Assembly (NCBI GenBank): GCA_023382535.1
Contig: JAHDWA010000162.1
Coordinates: forward strand, 1 to 8,927
Source of the DNA: Anaerolineae bacterium
GTDB lineage: Bacteria > Chloroflexota > Anaerolineae > 4572-78 > J111
Direction: 5' to 3'
Length of the DNA: 8,927 bases
Under the pieces are notes generated by a model. The model saw only the letters and a list, made by a program, of their open reading frames with translations, had not been told where the DNA came from and ran no database searches. The position numbers and the translations under genes are program-made. Positions 1 through 5,755 of this stretch are shown here, in pieces. The first letter of the stretch is position 1. Each line of letters begins with the position of its first letter.

Positions 1-481
1 CGGGAAAAACTTTGGCCGCCCAACTGGCAATCGGCAGGGAAATGATAGACCAGTTCAACTCGTCAGACATGACCTTGCGCCGAAAAGGGATCAAATGGGT
101 CTGGCCGACCCGCTGTACCAGGGCGACTAAATCCGGGTCCTGCTCTTTAAGCAGGTCGGGGTCGGTGGCATGGATGGATAAAACTGCCCCACCCTCGTTG
201 GCAATTTTGATCAGGGTGTCGGCTTGCCAGGTGGGAAACTCCTCAAAAGAATCGCGCGGCGCGTAATTGAAACGGGCCAGGGTTACGGCGTCGTCATTCC
301 ACATCACATCCACCAGCCTGGCCCCGGCTTTATAGGCGCTGGCGACAATCAGGCGCACCAGCGGAGCGCTTTCCACCGGAGCACGGACGAGCAGACGCTG
401 CCCCGCCCGCAGACCCAGCCCAATTTTAACGGCCAACTCGGCATAATTCTGTAGTTTTTCTTCAAAGGAAAGGGATGACAC
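1..481 (-). CDS. M29-family aminopeptidase, N-terminal part (runs off left edge)
   Basis: This is a leftward reading frame open from a GTG at 481-479 to the window edge, giving 160 residues without a stop. The protein begins MSSLSFEEKLQNYAELAVK and continues with the pattern typical of AmpS/AmpT-type M29 metallopeptidases: a 'GLRAGQRLLVRAP' segment near residues 23-35, 'AYKAGARLVDVMWNDD' near 50-65, and 'SFEEFPTW' near 77-84. Known M29 enzymes are about 410 residues long, dimeric and cytoplasmic, and remove N-terminal residues from peptides using two metal ions. The Glu/His/Asp metal ligands lie in the C-terminal half, outside this window, so activity cannot be judged. The GTG is chosen because AGGAG lies 9 nt upstream and the family N-terminus begins just there. 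It follows the SRAP gene after 30 nt, so the two are probably co-transcribed. Family assignment comes from recalled sequence patterns, not a search. Confidence 0.87.
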   Translation of the reverse strand, partial: MSSLSFEEKLQNYAELAVKIGLGLRAGQRLLVRAPVESAPLVRLIVASAYKAGARLVDVMWNDDAVTLARFNYAPRDSFEEFPTWQADTLIKIANEGGAVLSIHATDPDLLKEQDPDLVALVQRVGQTHLIPFRRKVMSDELNWSIISLPIASWAAKVFP

Positions 482-490
482 GAGGTGAGG

Positions 491-495
491 CTCCT
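491..495 (-). promoter_or_regulatory. Ribosome binding site deciding the GTG start of the M29 gene
   Basis: On the minus strand AGGAG sits 9 nt upstream of the GTG at 481. It lies inside the 30-nt spacer after the SRAP stop codon. No ATG is available near this position, so the site supports the GTG start. Confidence 0.7.
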
Positions 496-511
496 GATAG
501 ATGATTTGGAT

Positions 512-1180
512 TTAGCTGACCGCCGGCTCGATCAGAACCGGAGAATCGTTTTTAGGGCTGTTGACGAGCTTGGAGACAGGATAGGCGGTCATCAGCTCGG
601 CGGGATAGGGTTTAAGCAAACCATTCAGTTGGTCAGGGGTACGCTCGGCGGGGTCGAGCCACTGCTCGTAGGCTTCACGGGGCAGAATCAGCGGCATCCG
701 GTTGTGAATCTGGGCCGTCAGTTCGTTGGGAGAGGTGGTGATGATGGTGCAGGAGAGGATGAAATCTTCGGCGGTCTGCCACATTTCCCATAGCCCGCCA
801 AAGGCGAAAGGCTCGCCGGAAGCCAGCCGGATATACACGGGGGTCTTGGTGTTATCACCTTCTTTCTTCCATTCGTAAAAACCATCGGCCAGCACCAGGC
901 AGCGGCGGCGTTTGTAGGCATTTTTGAAAGAAGCTTTCTCGGCCAAAGTTTCGGCGCGGGCATTGATCATCTGGTTGCCGATTTTAGGATCTTTAGCCCA
1001 CGAAGGAATTAAACCCCACTGGAAAAATTCAACTTTGTGCTGGCCGTTATTGGCCACTACCGCAACGGGTTGCGAGGGGGCCACATTGTAACGGGGCGGC
1101 AGATCGGCCGGTACCTCAAACTCGGCAAAAGCTTCGGCCAGTTTTTGGGTGTTTGTTGCTAAAGTAAATCGTCCACACAT
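512..1180 (-). CDS. SRAP domain protein (YedK/HMCES family), abasic-site DNA-protein crosslinking
   Basis: SRAP proteins form a thiazolidine crosslink between their N-terminal cysteine and abasic sites in single-stranded DNA, shielding replication forks. The open frame begins with two consecutive Met codons (1183-1181 and 1180-1178). I choose the second because Cys must be residue 2 so that it becomes N-terminal when Met is removed (MCGRF). The product is then 222 residues, normal for the family. The conserved active-site set is present: Cys2, the Asn and Arg of 'NARAET' (Asn73, Arg75), the Glu of 'GFYEWK' (Glu103), and the His of 'HNRMP' (His159). An AGG lies 6 nt before the chosen start. 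The gene has its own promoter and a LexA-like operator upstream, and is followed at 30 nt by the M29 aminopeptidase. Nothing suggests inactivation. The fold and catalytic residues are clear; SOS control is inferred. Confidence 0.96.
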   Translation of the reverse strand: MCGRFTLATNTQKLAEAFAEFEVPADLPPRYNVAPSQPVAVVANNGQHKVEFFQWGLIPSWAKDPKIGNQMINARAETLAEKASFKNAYKRRRCLVLADGFYEWKKEGDNTKTPVYIRLASGEPFAFGGLWEMWQTAEDFILSCTIITTSPNELTAQIHNRMPLILPREAYEQWLDPAERTPDQLNGLLKPYPAELMTAYPVSKLVNSPKNDSPVLIEPAVS

Positions 1181-1239
1181 CATGCACCTGCTTTGCCCCA
1201 GGCCTCCAGAAGTTGCTTTGAAGTCCCGGGTTAATTTTT

Positions 1240-1255
1240 TAGAACCAACGTTCTA
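1240..1255 (-). promoter_or_regulatory. LexA-type (SOS) operator candidate
   Basis: TAGAAC-CAAC-GTTCTA is a perfect 6-bp inverted repeat with a 4-bp spacer. Its core, GAAC-N4-GTTC, is the LexA-binding core known from Gram-positive bacteria and, to my knowledge, also reported for a Chloroflexota member. It starts 4 bp after the -10 hexamer of the SRAP promoter and covers the expected transcription start, the usual place for repression. The inner four bases do not follow the full B. subtilis consensus. No lexA gene is in the window, so the regulator is inferred. Confidence 0.72.
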
Positions 1256-1259
1256 TGAT

Positions 1260-1288
1260 AGTATATCACGTCACCCTTCAACTGACAA
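1260..1288 (-). promoter_or_regulatory. Sigma70-like promoter of the SRAP gene
   Basis: The minus strand reads TTGTCA (1288-1283), a 17-bp spacer, then TATACT (1265-1260). Each hexamer differs from the TTGACA/TATAAT consensus at one base. The predicted start is near 1253, inside the LexA-like palindrome, giving a leader of about 70 nt. The -35 lies just past the stop codon of the NAD kinase-like gene, so SRAP and M29 can be transcribed separately from it. Confidence 0.75.
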
Positions 1289-2216
1289 CCAGCCGCGTCT
1301 TTCGTTCGGCGATGCGGATGCGGGCAATCGCTCCGGAGTTGAAGGCCAGGTAATCGGTCTCCAGGCCATCGCTGAAGATGACGCCCTGATCGGGAATCAG
1401 TGACTCCAAGATTAACTCCTCACCCCCGGCGAGCAGACCGGCCACAATTCCCGCCTGGCTCGTCCGGCTGACAAACGGCTCCCGGACCACAAAAAGCAGT
1501 TTCGCCTCATCCCAGCCGAAACGAAACCGGGCCGGTTCGATGCCCCCATCCGCGCCGGTGGCAAAACGAGCCACACCGGCGGCCATCTGGAACATTGAAC
1601 TGAGCCAGCCGGTAGACCCTGCTCCGGTCGAAACGATCAAGCCGCTGGACGAGTGCCGCTCGGTCTGCTGGCCCCAGGTAATCTGGTAGCGAGCCGAAGT
1701 ATGGTTTCGGACCCCGACAAAGAGATCGTTGAAGGCCAGGATTATCTGGCCGTCGTTCAAGATGGCTTCGGCCATGGTAATGGCTCGTATCTGACTGCGG
1801 CCCGCCAGCAGGGTGGTGATCGCCTGAGATACCTGGGGAACGCGGAAAGGCAGCAAAATACCATCAAACCGGGCTGGGTCAGGATTGACCGCCACGACCG
1901 GCTGCTCGTACAGATACTTGGCCGTATTGACCACCAGACCGTCCTGGCCAATCGTCACCACAATATCCTTGTCGCTGAAGAGAAAGTTGGGCAGGAAGGC
2001 GCGTTCAACGAACTGGGTTTTCAATCCAGGCAGTCCAGCCAGACGGTGCCGCAAATCGGCCAGCGCCCGCTGGTAAGTTTCGTGTTCTTGCTCGTAGTCG
2101 GCAAAGTTAGCCCCCATGTGCTCGATGTAAAACCGGGCTTGTTCCCGCGAGTTGAACCGCTCGATCAGCTCTTCCAGCCGGGTTTTGCGGGTGATGACGA
2201 CAATTTTTTCGTACAT
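1278..2216 (-). CDS. NAD kinase-like protein (ATP-NAD kinase superfamily)
   Basis: NAD kinases phosphorylate NAD to NADP in the cytoplasm. This 312-residue protein keeps the family landmarks. There is a beta-strand start 'YEKIVVITRKTR'; a GxDG motif at 90-93 reading G-Q-D-G instead of the usual G-G-D-G, with the catalytic Asp92 kept; an Asn-acidic motif 'FNDLFVG' at 162-168 followed by 'SARYQI'; and the Gly-rich 'GLIVSTGAGSTGW' at 192-204. The usual 'NxGxxGFL' after GGDG is replaced by 'NPDPARFDGILLPF', and an extra helical stretch at about 14-60 recalls the mitochondrial NADK2 type. The C-terminal half is typical beta-rich NADK. The start at 2216 has a strong AGGGAGG site 5 nt upstream. It lies 70 bp after the SPFH gene, with a hairpin between them. 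Substrate preference is uncertain; it may be a divergent NAD(H) kinase or a relative often labelled sugar kinase. Confidence 0.82.
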   Translation of the reverse strand: MYEKIVVITRKTRLEELIERFNSREQARFYIEHMGANFADYEQEHETYQRALADLRHRLAGLPGLKTQFVERAFLPNFLFSDKDIVVTIGQDGLVVNTAKYLYEQPVVAVNPDPARFDGILLPFRVPQVSQAITTLLAGRSQIRAITMAEAILNDGQIILAFNDLFVGVRNHTSARYQITWGQQTERHSSSGLIVSTGAGSTGWLSSMFQMAAGVARFATGADGGIEPARFRFGWDEAKLLFVVREPFVSRTSQAGIVAGLLAGGEELILESLIPDQGVIFSDGLETDYLAFNSGAIARIRIAERKTRLVVS

Positions 2217-2236
2217 CTCAACCTCCCTGGTAGATG

Positions 2237-2283
2237 GTAGACAGCGGATGATAGACGGGATTGATTCCCTGTCTACTGTCTAC
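2237..2283. repeat. Nested hairpin with GTAGACA/TGTCTAC heptamers
   Basis: The outer arms GTAGACAG (2237-2244) and CTGTCTAC (2276-2283) pair perfectly. The inner arms TAGAC-GGGA (2252-2260) and TCCC-T-GTCTA (2266-2275) pair around a 5-nt loop with one bulged T. The heptamer TGTCTAC is repeated in tandem at 2270-2276 and 2277-2283. It sits between the SPFH stop and the NADK-like start. There is no T-tract in either direction, so it looks more like a dispersed palindromic repeat or an mRNA-processing hairpin than a classic terminator. Confidence 0.6.
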
Positions 2284-2286
2284 TTA

Positions 2287-3297
2287 CTAATCCGCAATTA
2301 ATGTCCGCAGTAAATCCGGAGTAATGTTCAATTGACCCACCTTGCTGGCATTGTCTGCCACATCACGGAAAGCTTTGGCGATGAGCAGGCGCGGGTCCAT
2401 CGAGCCGGAGGCCAGAATTTCCAGGACAGCCGGGTCGAGGGTCAGGAGGGGGCGCAGGGTTGCCTCGACGGCGTAAGCCTGGCTGTCGGCCTCCTGGCGG
2501 GCGTTAGCCGCTTTCAGTTCGACCAGGGCGCGTTTCTGCTCCTCCAGCGCAATTTCGCCTTCCATCCGTGCCGTTTGAAGCTGGCGTTTTTTCTCTTCGA
2601 CGGCCATCTCGGCGTCCATCTGGGTTTCGCGAATTTGCTGTTTTTTCTGCTCCACCGTTATGTCGGTGTTGAGTTCATTCTCCTTGATCTTGCGTTCTTG
2701 TTCGACGGCGGCATTGCGGCGGGTGTAGATAGCCTCGTCAGCCTGGCGCAGTGTTTCCTCCCGCGCTGCTGCTTCCATGGCTTTGGCCATCTCCGGGGTT
2801 GGCTTCAGGCTGAGAATGACGAAGTCCAGGATTTCAATTCCCAGCGCGGCCAGGGCTGTCGAACTGCGCAGCCCGGCTAAAACTTGAGCGGTCATGGTAT
2901 CCGCTGCGCCCAGCGCCGCTTTCAGCTCGCGGCTTTTAAGTTCGGCGCGGGTCAAAACCTGAGCTACGTTGACAATCCGTTGGGCTAGTTTGTCGGGATC
3001 GTCGGAGCGATACCGCCGTTTAGCCGGGTCGAGACTGAAATCGAGCAGGCTAGCGACCCGCTTGGGGTCAGCGATCCGGTAGGTCAATTGCCCTTGTACG
3101 GTGACAGCCTGGAAATCGGCGGCCACTTCATTAAAAATAAACGGGACATCGGCGCTGACGACGGGTACGGCGACAATCGAGGTAATCGGCTCGTAGTAAA
3201 AAAACGACAGTCCTGCCCCCTCACGCCGAACTGCTCCATTGACGTATTGCAGTAAAAACACCGTTGGTTCAACTTTGAGATAGCGAATACCAAACAT
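2287..3297 (-). CDS. SPFH/band-7 domain protein with repeated coiled coil, no membrane anchor
   Basis: This is a 336-residue protein related to the prohibitin/stomatin/flotillin (SPFH) family, whose members scaffold membrane microdomains. Residues about 10-165 resemble an SPFH domain ('PTVFLLQYVNGAVRREGAGLSFFY', 'VQGQLTYRIADP', 'AQRIVN', 'ALGIEILDFVILSLKPTPEM'). Residues about 170-275 are a highly charged helical coiled coil built from about 18-residue repeats, and the C-terminus (about 278-336) is a small helical tail. Unlike most family members there is no N-terminal transmembrane helix or hairpin, so it would be cytoplasmic or attached peripherally. The start at 3297 has AAGGA 7 nt upstream. 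It has its own strong promoter with an operator-like repeat. It is followed by the NADK-like gene after 70 bp. The family call is good; the cellular role is unknown. Confidence 0.87.
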   Translation of the reverse strand: MFGIRYLKVEPTVFLLQYVNGAVRREGAGLSFFYYEPITSIVAVPVVSADVPFIFNEVAADFQAVTVQGQLTYRIADPKRVASLLDFSLDPAKRRYRSDDPDKLAQRIVNVAQVLTRAELKSRELKAALGAADTMTAQVLAGLRSSTALAALGIEILDFVILSLKPTPEMAKAMEAAAREETLRQADEAIYTRRNAAVEQERKIKENELNTDITVEQKKQQIRETQMDAEMAVEEKKRQLQTARMEGEIALEEQKRALVELKAANARQEADSQAYAVEATLRPLLTLDPAVLEILASGSMDPRLLIAKAFRDVADNASKVGQLNITPDLLRTLIAD

Positions 3298-3318
3298 GGC
3301 CGGTTCCTTTCCATTGAG

Positions 3319-3328
3319 ATAGTGTATA
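3319..3328. repeat. Second copy of the ATAGTGTATA operator half-site
   Basis: ATAGTGTATA here is identical to 3391-3400, the left arm of the operator-like inverted repeat over the SPFH promoter. It lies in the leader, just upstream of the SPFH ribosome binding site, without a matching inverted arm nearby. It could be an auxiliary binding site or chance in an AT-rich leader. Confidence 0.4.
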
Positions 3329-3348
3329 AATTACAATAATAAGATTTG

Positions 3349-3385
3349 AAAAAAGAGTCGTTCGTACATGGGTCGGTGAACGACT
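3349..3385 (-). terminator. Terminator-like hairpin in the SPFH leader (attenuator or end of kinase operon)
   Basis: Read leftward, AGTCGTTC (3385-3378) pairs with GAACGACT (3363-3356) as an 8-bp stem with a 14-nt loop. One C and then six T (3354-3349) follow. This is the form of an intrinsic terminator, though half of the stem is A-T. It lies downstream of the SPFH promoter and before its start codon, so it could attenuate SPFH transcription or end read-through from the sensor kinase gene. Confidence 0.5.
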
Positions 3386-3390
3386 AGAAA

Positions 3391-3411
3391 ATAGTGTATA
3401 TTGCACACTAT
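3391..3411. promoter_or_regulatory. Operator-like inverted repeat over the SPFH promoter
   Basis: ATAGTGT (3391-3397), a 7-bp centre, and ACACTAT (3405-3411) form a perfect inverted repeat. The right arm overlaps the -10 hexamer and the left arm lies at or beyond the expected transcription start. This position suggests a repressor site. The GTGTA...ACAC character recalls GntR-type operators, but the regulator is not in the window and this naming is speculative. Confidence 0.55.
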
Positions 3412-3435
3412 ATCAGATGTTAGGAAATTTGTCAA
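3407..3435 (-). promoter_or_regulatory. Strong sigma70-like promoter of the SPFH gene
   Basis: The minus strand reads a consensus TTGACA (3435-3430), a 17-bp spacer, and TATAGT (3412-3407). Start is expected near 3400, giving a leader of about 100 nt. The promoter lies entirely in the spacer after the sensor-kinase stop codon at 3458, so the SPFH gene need not depend on the two-component operon. Confidence 0.78.
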
Positions 3436-3457
3436 TACCTGGTCCGGTATGTTTCAG

Positions 3458-4855
3458 CTATCCCATGTTGTGCCGGGGAAAGGTCAGGGTAAATGTACTG
3501 CCGCGACCTACCCGGCTTTCGACGGTGATCACGCCGTTTTGGGCCTTGACCAACTCTTCGGCAATGGCTAAACCGAGGCCCGCGCCAGGGCTGCTGCGGG
3601 CGGTGTCGCCCCGGTAAAAACGCTCGAAAAGATGGGGCAGATGGACCGAGGCGATCCCGGGACCATCGTCGCTGACCCGGATAGCAACGTCGCCGTTATT
3701 CTGGTGCGTCGCCAGGGTAATCGTGGTTTCCGCCGGGGTGTGCTTCAGGGCATTGTCAAGTAAAACCAACAGAACTTGCTTAAGCGCGTCGTCATCACCC
3801 ATAACAGTAGCATCGAAGCTGGCATGACAAATAATAGAGCGTTCGGGCGCCAGTAATCTGACCTGCTGGCAGACATCTTCAAGTAACGGCTTGAGTTGAA
3901 CGGGTTCCTGGCTTAGGGGCCGTCCCGCATCGGCCCGGGCTAGGGCCAACAGGTCATTGACCAACCGCATGAGCCGCTCGGTTTCAGCCACCATATCGTC
4001 CAGAACGTCGGTCCGATCTTCGGCGTTAATGGGCGGCTGCCGCTGCAACAAACCGATATTGCCGCGTAGTGTTGTTAGAGGGGTGCGTAATTCGTGCGAA
4101 GCATCGGCCACAAAGCGGCGCTGGGTTTGAAGCGTTTCCTCGACCTGGACATAAGCTGCCTGGAGTTCGGCCAGCATATCATTGAAGGTGGTCACGAGCT
4201 GCCCAATCTCGTCGTTGGGGCCGCGATAATCCACCCGGCGGTCGAAATCCCGTTCGACGCCGATAGCCTGGGCCGTCTGGCGCAGACGGTTGATGGGACG
4301 CAGGGCTACGCCGGCTAACAACCAGCCAACGCCAAAAGCCGCAATCACGGCCACGCTGCTGCCGATCATCAAAATTCGACCCAATGTACTCAAATTTTGG
4401 TCCTGCTCGGCCAATGAGGCAGCAACTTGTAAGATAAGCGGCGTATTCTCTGCTCCATAATTGAAAGGCTGGTTATGAATCAGGAGGCGTTCAGTACCCA
4501 CAGCCACGATTTCAACTGAAGTCCGGCCTTGTTGGATAGCTTTTAAGGCCGTCTCGCCCAGGGGTAGAGGCGGGGCATCGTCAGCCAAATTAGGGGAATA
4601 ACCCAAAACCTGGCCATCCAAATCGCAGATTTGGGTAAAAGTTCCAATCCTGGACGAGTCGGGCTTGAGCGCTTTATCCCAATAGCCGTGGGCCAATGGT
4701 CCTTCAATGAGATACTTGGCCCGCCCCGCCAGAACTGCTTTTGTGTCGTTCAAGGTGGTTCGGGCCTGGGTGACGTAGAGAATGACGCTGAAGATGACCA
4801 ACGTCAGGGCCAGGATAAGACTGTAAAGCAGGGTTAACCGCAGTCGAACGGACAT
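3458..4855 (-). CDS. Membrane sensor histidine kinase of a two-component system
   Basis: This 465-residue kinase autophosphorylates on His and passes phosphate to the adjacent response regulator. From the chosen Met: transmembrane helix about 8-29, extracytoplasmic sensor segment about 30-160 (not recognised), second transmembrane helix about 161-185, and HAMP linker about 186-238. The HisKA H-box 'DASHELRTP' has the phosphorylated His254. The HATPase domain has N-box 'LLDNALKHTP' (Asn368), G1 'DDGPG' (397-401), F-box 'LFERFYRGD' and G2 'GAGLGLA'. All kinase motifs are intact. The frame extends upstream into the regulator gene, but I start at 4855 because AGAGG lies 6 nt before it and it sits 1 nt after the regulator stop, a typical translationally coupled pair. 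Class is EnvZ/BaeS-like; the signal is unknown. If the regulatory inference is right, it controls the divergent exported hydrolase. Confidence 0.95.
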   Translation of the reverse strand: MSVRLRLTLLYSLILALTLVIFSVILYVTQARTTLNDTKAVLAGRAKYLIEGPLAHGYWDKALKPDSSRIGTFTQICDLDGQVLGYSPNLADDAPPLPLGETALKAIQQGRTSVEIVAVGTERLLIHNQPFNYGAENTPLILQVAASLAEQDQNLSTLGRILMIGSSVAVIAAFGVGWLLAGVALRPINRLRQTAQAIGVERDFDRRVDYRGPNDEIGQLVTTFNDMLAELQAAYVQVEETLQTQRRFVADASHELRTPLTTLRGNIGLLQRQPPINAEDRTDVLDDMVAETERLMRLVNDLLALARADAGRPLSQEPVQLKPLLEDVCQQVRLLAPERSIICHASFDATVMGDDDALKQVLLVLLDNALKHTPAETTITLATHQNNGDVAIRVSDDGPGIASVHLPHLFERFYRGDTARSSPGAGLGLAIAEELVKAQNGVITVESRVGRGSTFTLTFPRHNMG

Positions 4856-4856
4856 G

Positions 4857-5534
4857 TTAAACCTCTCGCAACACGTAACCAATCCCACGCACGGTATGAA
4901 TCAACCGGGGTTCGCCCCCGGCCTCGGTTTTTTTGCGTAGATAGCCGATATACACTTCTAACACGTTATCCTCGCCGCCAAAATCGTAGTTCCAGACCTC
5001 CTCCAGAATCCGATCCCGGACCAATACCTGGCGGGGATGCCGCATCAGTAAATGAAACAACTCGAACTCTTTAGGGGTTAATTCAAAGGGCCGGCTGCCT
5101 CGCCGGGTTTCACGGGTGACAGGATTGAGGTAAAGACCGGCAAAAATCAGCGGCGTTTTGACCGGGGGAACCCGGGTCCGCCGGAGCAGTGCCCGCAGCC
5201 GGGCCAGGAGTTCCGAAGGGGCAAAAGGCTTGACGAGATAATCATCAGCGCCCCGGTCCAGCCCCTGGACGCGATCCTCAACGGCATCACGTGCGGTCAG
5301 GATGAGCACCGGAACTTCATCGCCAACCCCCCGCAGGCGGTGCAGCAGCTCCAACCCATCCAGTTCCGGCATCATCCAGTCGAGCACAACCAGGTCGGGC
5401 GCTTCGACTTCCAATTTCGCCAGGGCCTCACGCCCATTTTCGGCAGTCACCACCTGAAACCCTTCGTAAATCAAGGTCCGGCGCACCATTTTAAGTAATT
5501 TTTGATCGTCGTCAGCCACCAAAATTGTTGTCAT
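4857..5534 (-). CDS. OmpR/PhoB-family response regulator
   Basis: This 225-residue DNA-binding regulator is phosphorylated by the adjacent kinase. The receiver domain (1-118) has the acidic pocket Asp8-Asp9, phosphoacceptor Asp52 in 'VVLDWMMPELDG', Thr80 and Lys102 ('VKPF'). After a short linker, residues about 128-223 form the winged-helix effector domain, with 'FELTPKEFELFHLLMRHP' and the recognition region 'DNVLEVYIGYLRKK', ending 'VRGIGYVL'. It is first in the leftward operon. No convincing Shine-Dalgarno sequence precedes the ATG at 5534, but the protein N-terminus matches the family exactly, so the start is secure. Upstream lies an array of 11-bp-spaced repeats, the form bound by this family, and the same array faces the divergent gene. 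Autoregulation is therefore inferred. Domain and motif calls are seen directly. Confidence 0.96.
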   Translation of the reverse strand: MTTILVADDDQKLLKMVRRTLIYEGFQVVTAENGREALAKLEVEAPDLVVLDWMMPELDGLELLHRLRGVGDEVPVLILTARDAVEDRVQGLDRGADDYLVKPFAPSELLARLRALLRRTRVPPVKTPLIFAGLYLNPVTRETRRGSRPFELTPKEFELFHLLMRHPRQVLVRDRILEEVWNYDFGGEDNVLEVYIGYLRKKTEAGGEPRLIHTVRGIGYVLREV

Positions 5535-5558
5535 CGGCTTTGAGTAACTTGGATTATG

Positions 5559-5605
5559 GTGACAGGCACTTATCGAACTGCTAATTGCTTAAAAGTGCCG
5601 GTCAC
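5559..5605. repeat. Long hairpin in the response-regulator leader
   Basis: GTGACAGGCACTT (5559-5571) and AAGTGCCGGTCAC (5593-5605) pair over 13 positions with a single mismatch and a 21-nt loop. Five T (5609-5613) follow on the plus strand, so it could end rightward (antisense) transcription. On the minus strand it would form in the regulator mRNA leader, about 24 nt before the start codon. GTGACAGGCAC-type arms also resemble dispersed REP-like palindromes. Its role is undecided. Confidence 0.6.
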
Positions 5606-5629
5606 TGATTTTTCGTTCCAATAGAAACT

Positions 5630-5657
5630 ATTATAGTGAAGCCTAAAATCCTGTCTA
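5630..5657 (-). promoter_or_regulatory. Sigma70-like promoter (P2) of the two-component operon
   Basis: The minus strand reads TAGACA (5657-5652), a 16-bp spacer, and a consensus TATAAT (5635-5630). It would start near 5624, placing the 5559-5605 hairpin in the leader. It may provide basal expression beside the array-dependent promoter further upstream. Confidence 0.6.
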
Positions 5658-5658
5658 T

Positions 5659-5713
5659 ATTATGGCGTTTATATCTGAGTAAAAGCTAAGACGAAGCTGA
5701 GAAAATACTGAGA
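5659..5713 (-). promoter_or_regulatory. Tandem response-regulator binding array and -10 (P1) of the two-component operon
   Basis: Read leftward, TCTCAG (5713-5708), TCTCAG (5702-5697), TCTTAG (5691-5686) and ACTCAG (5680-5675) recur with an exact 11-bp period. CATAAT (5664-5659) begins 21 bp after TCTTAG. One helical turn between half-sites is characteristic of OmpR/PhoB-family tandem binding, with the last site replacing the -35. The same three units and the same 21-bp gap occur in the opposite direction toward the hydrolase gene. Binding by the adjacent regulator is inferred. Confidence 0.72.
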
Positions 5714-5755
5714 GCGGCTGGCTGGAATACTTTTACCCATCCTCGCCAGGGAGAC

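Noticed and set aside
485..793. Rightward 102-residue open frame
   Set aside because: It is the antisense shadow of the SRAP gene, which shows conserved active-site residues on the other strand.
1653..2240. 195-residue rightward open frame
   Set aside because: It lies antisense to the NADK-like gene, has no recognisable domain, and the opposite strand carries all the family motifs.
2332..2880. Rightward 182-residue open frame
   Set aside because: It is antisense to the SPFH coiled coil. The repetitive Glu/Lys/Gln codons of the coiled coil create a long open shadow.
3356..3385. GTTC/GAAC arms as a second LexA-type site
   Set aside because: The arms are 14 nt apart and in GTTC...GAAC order, not GAAC-N4-GTTC. 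A leader hairpin with a following T-run explains them better.
4856..4888. Longer start of the sensor kinase inside the regulator gene
   Set aside because: The upstream Met adds 11 residues with no family counterpart. The Met at 4855 has AGAGG 6 nt upstream and begins the typical 'MSVRLRLTLLYS' membrane helix.
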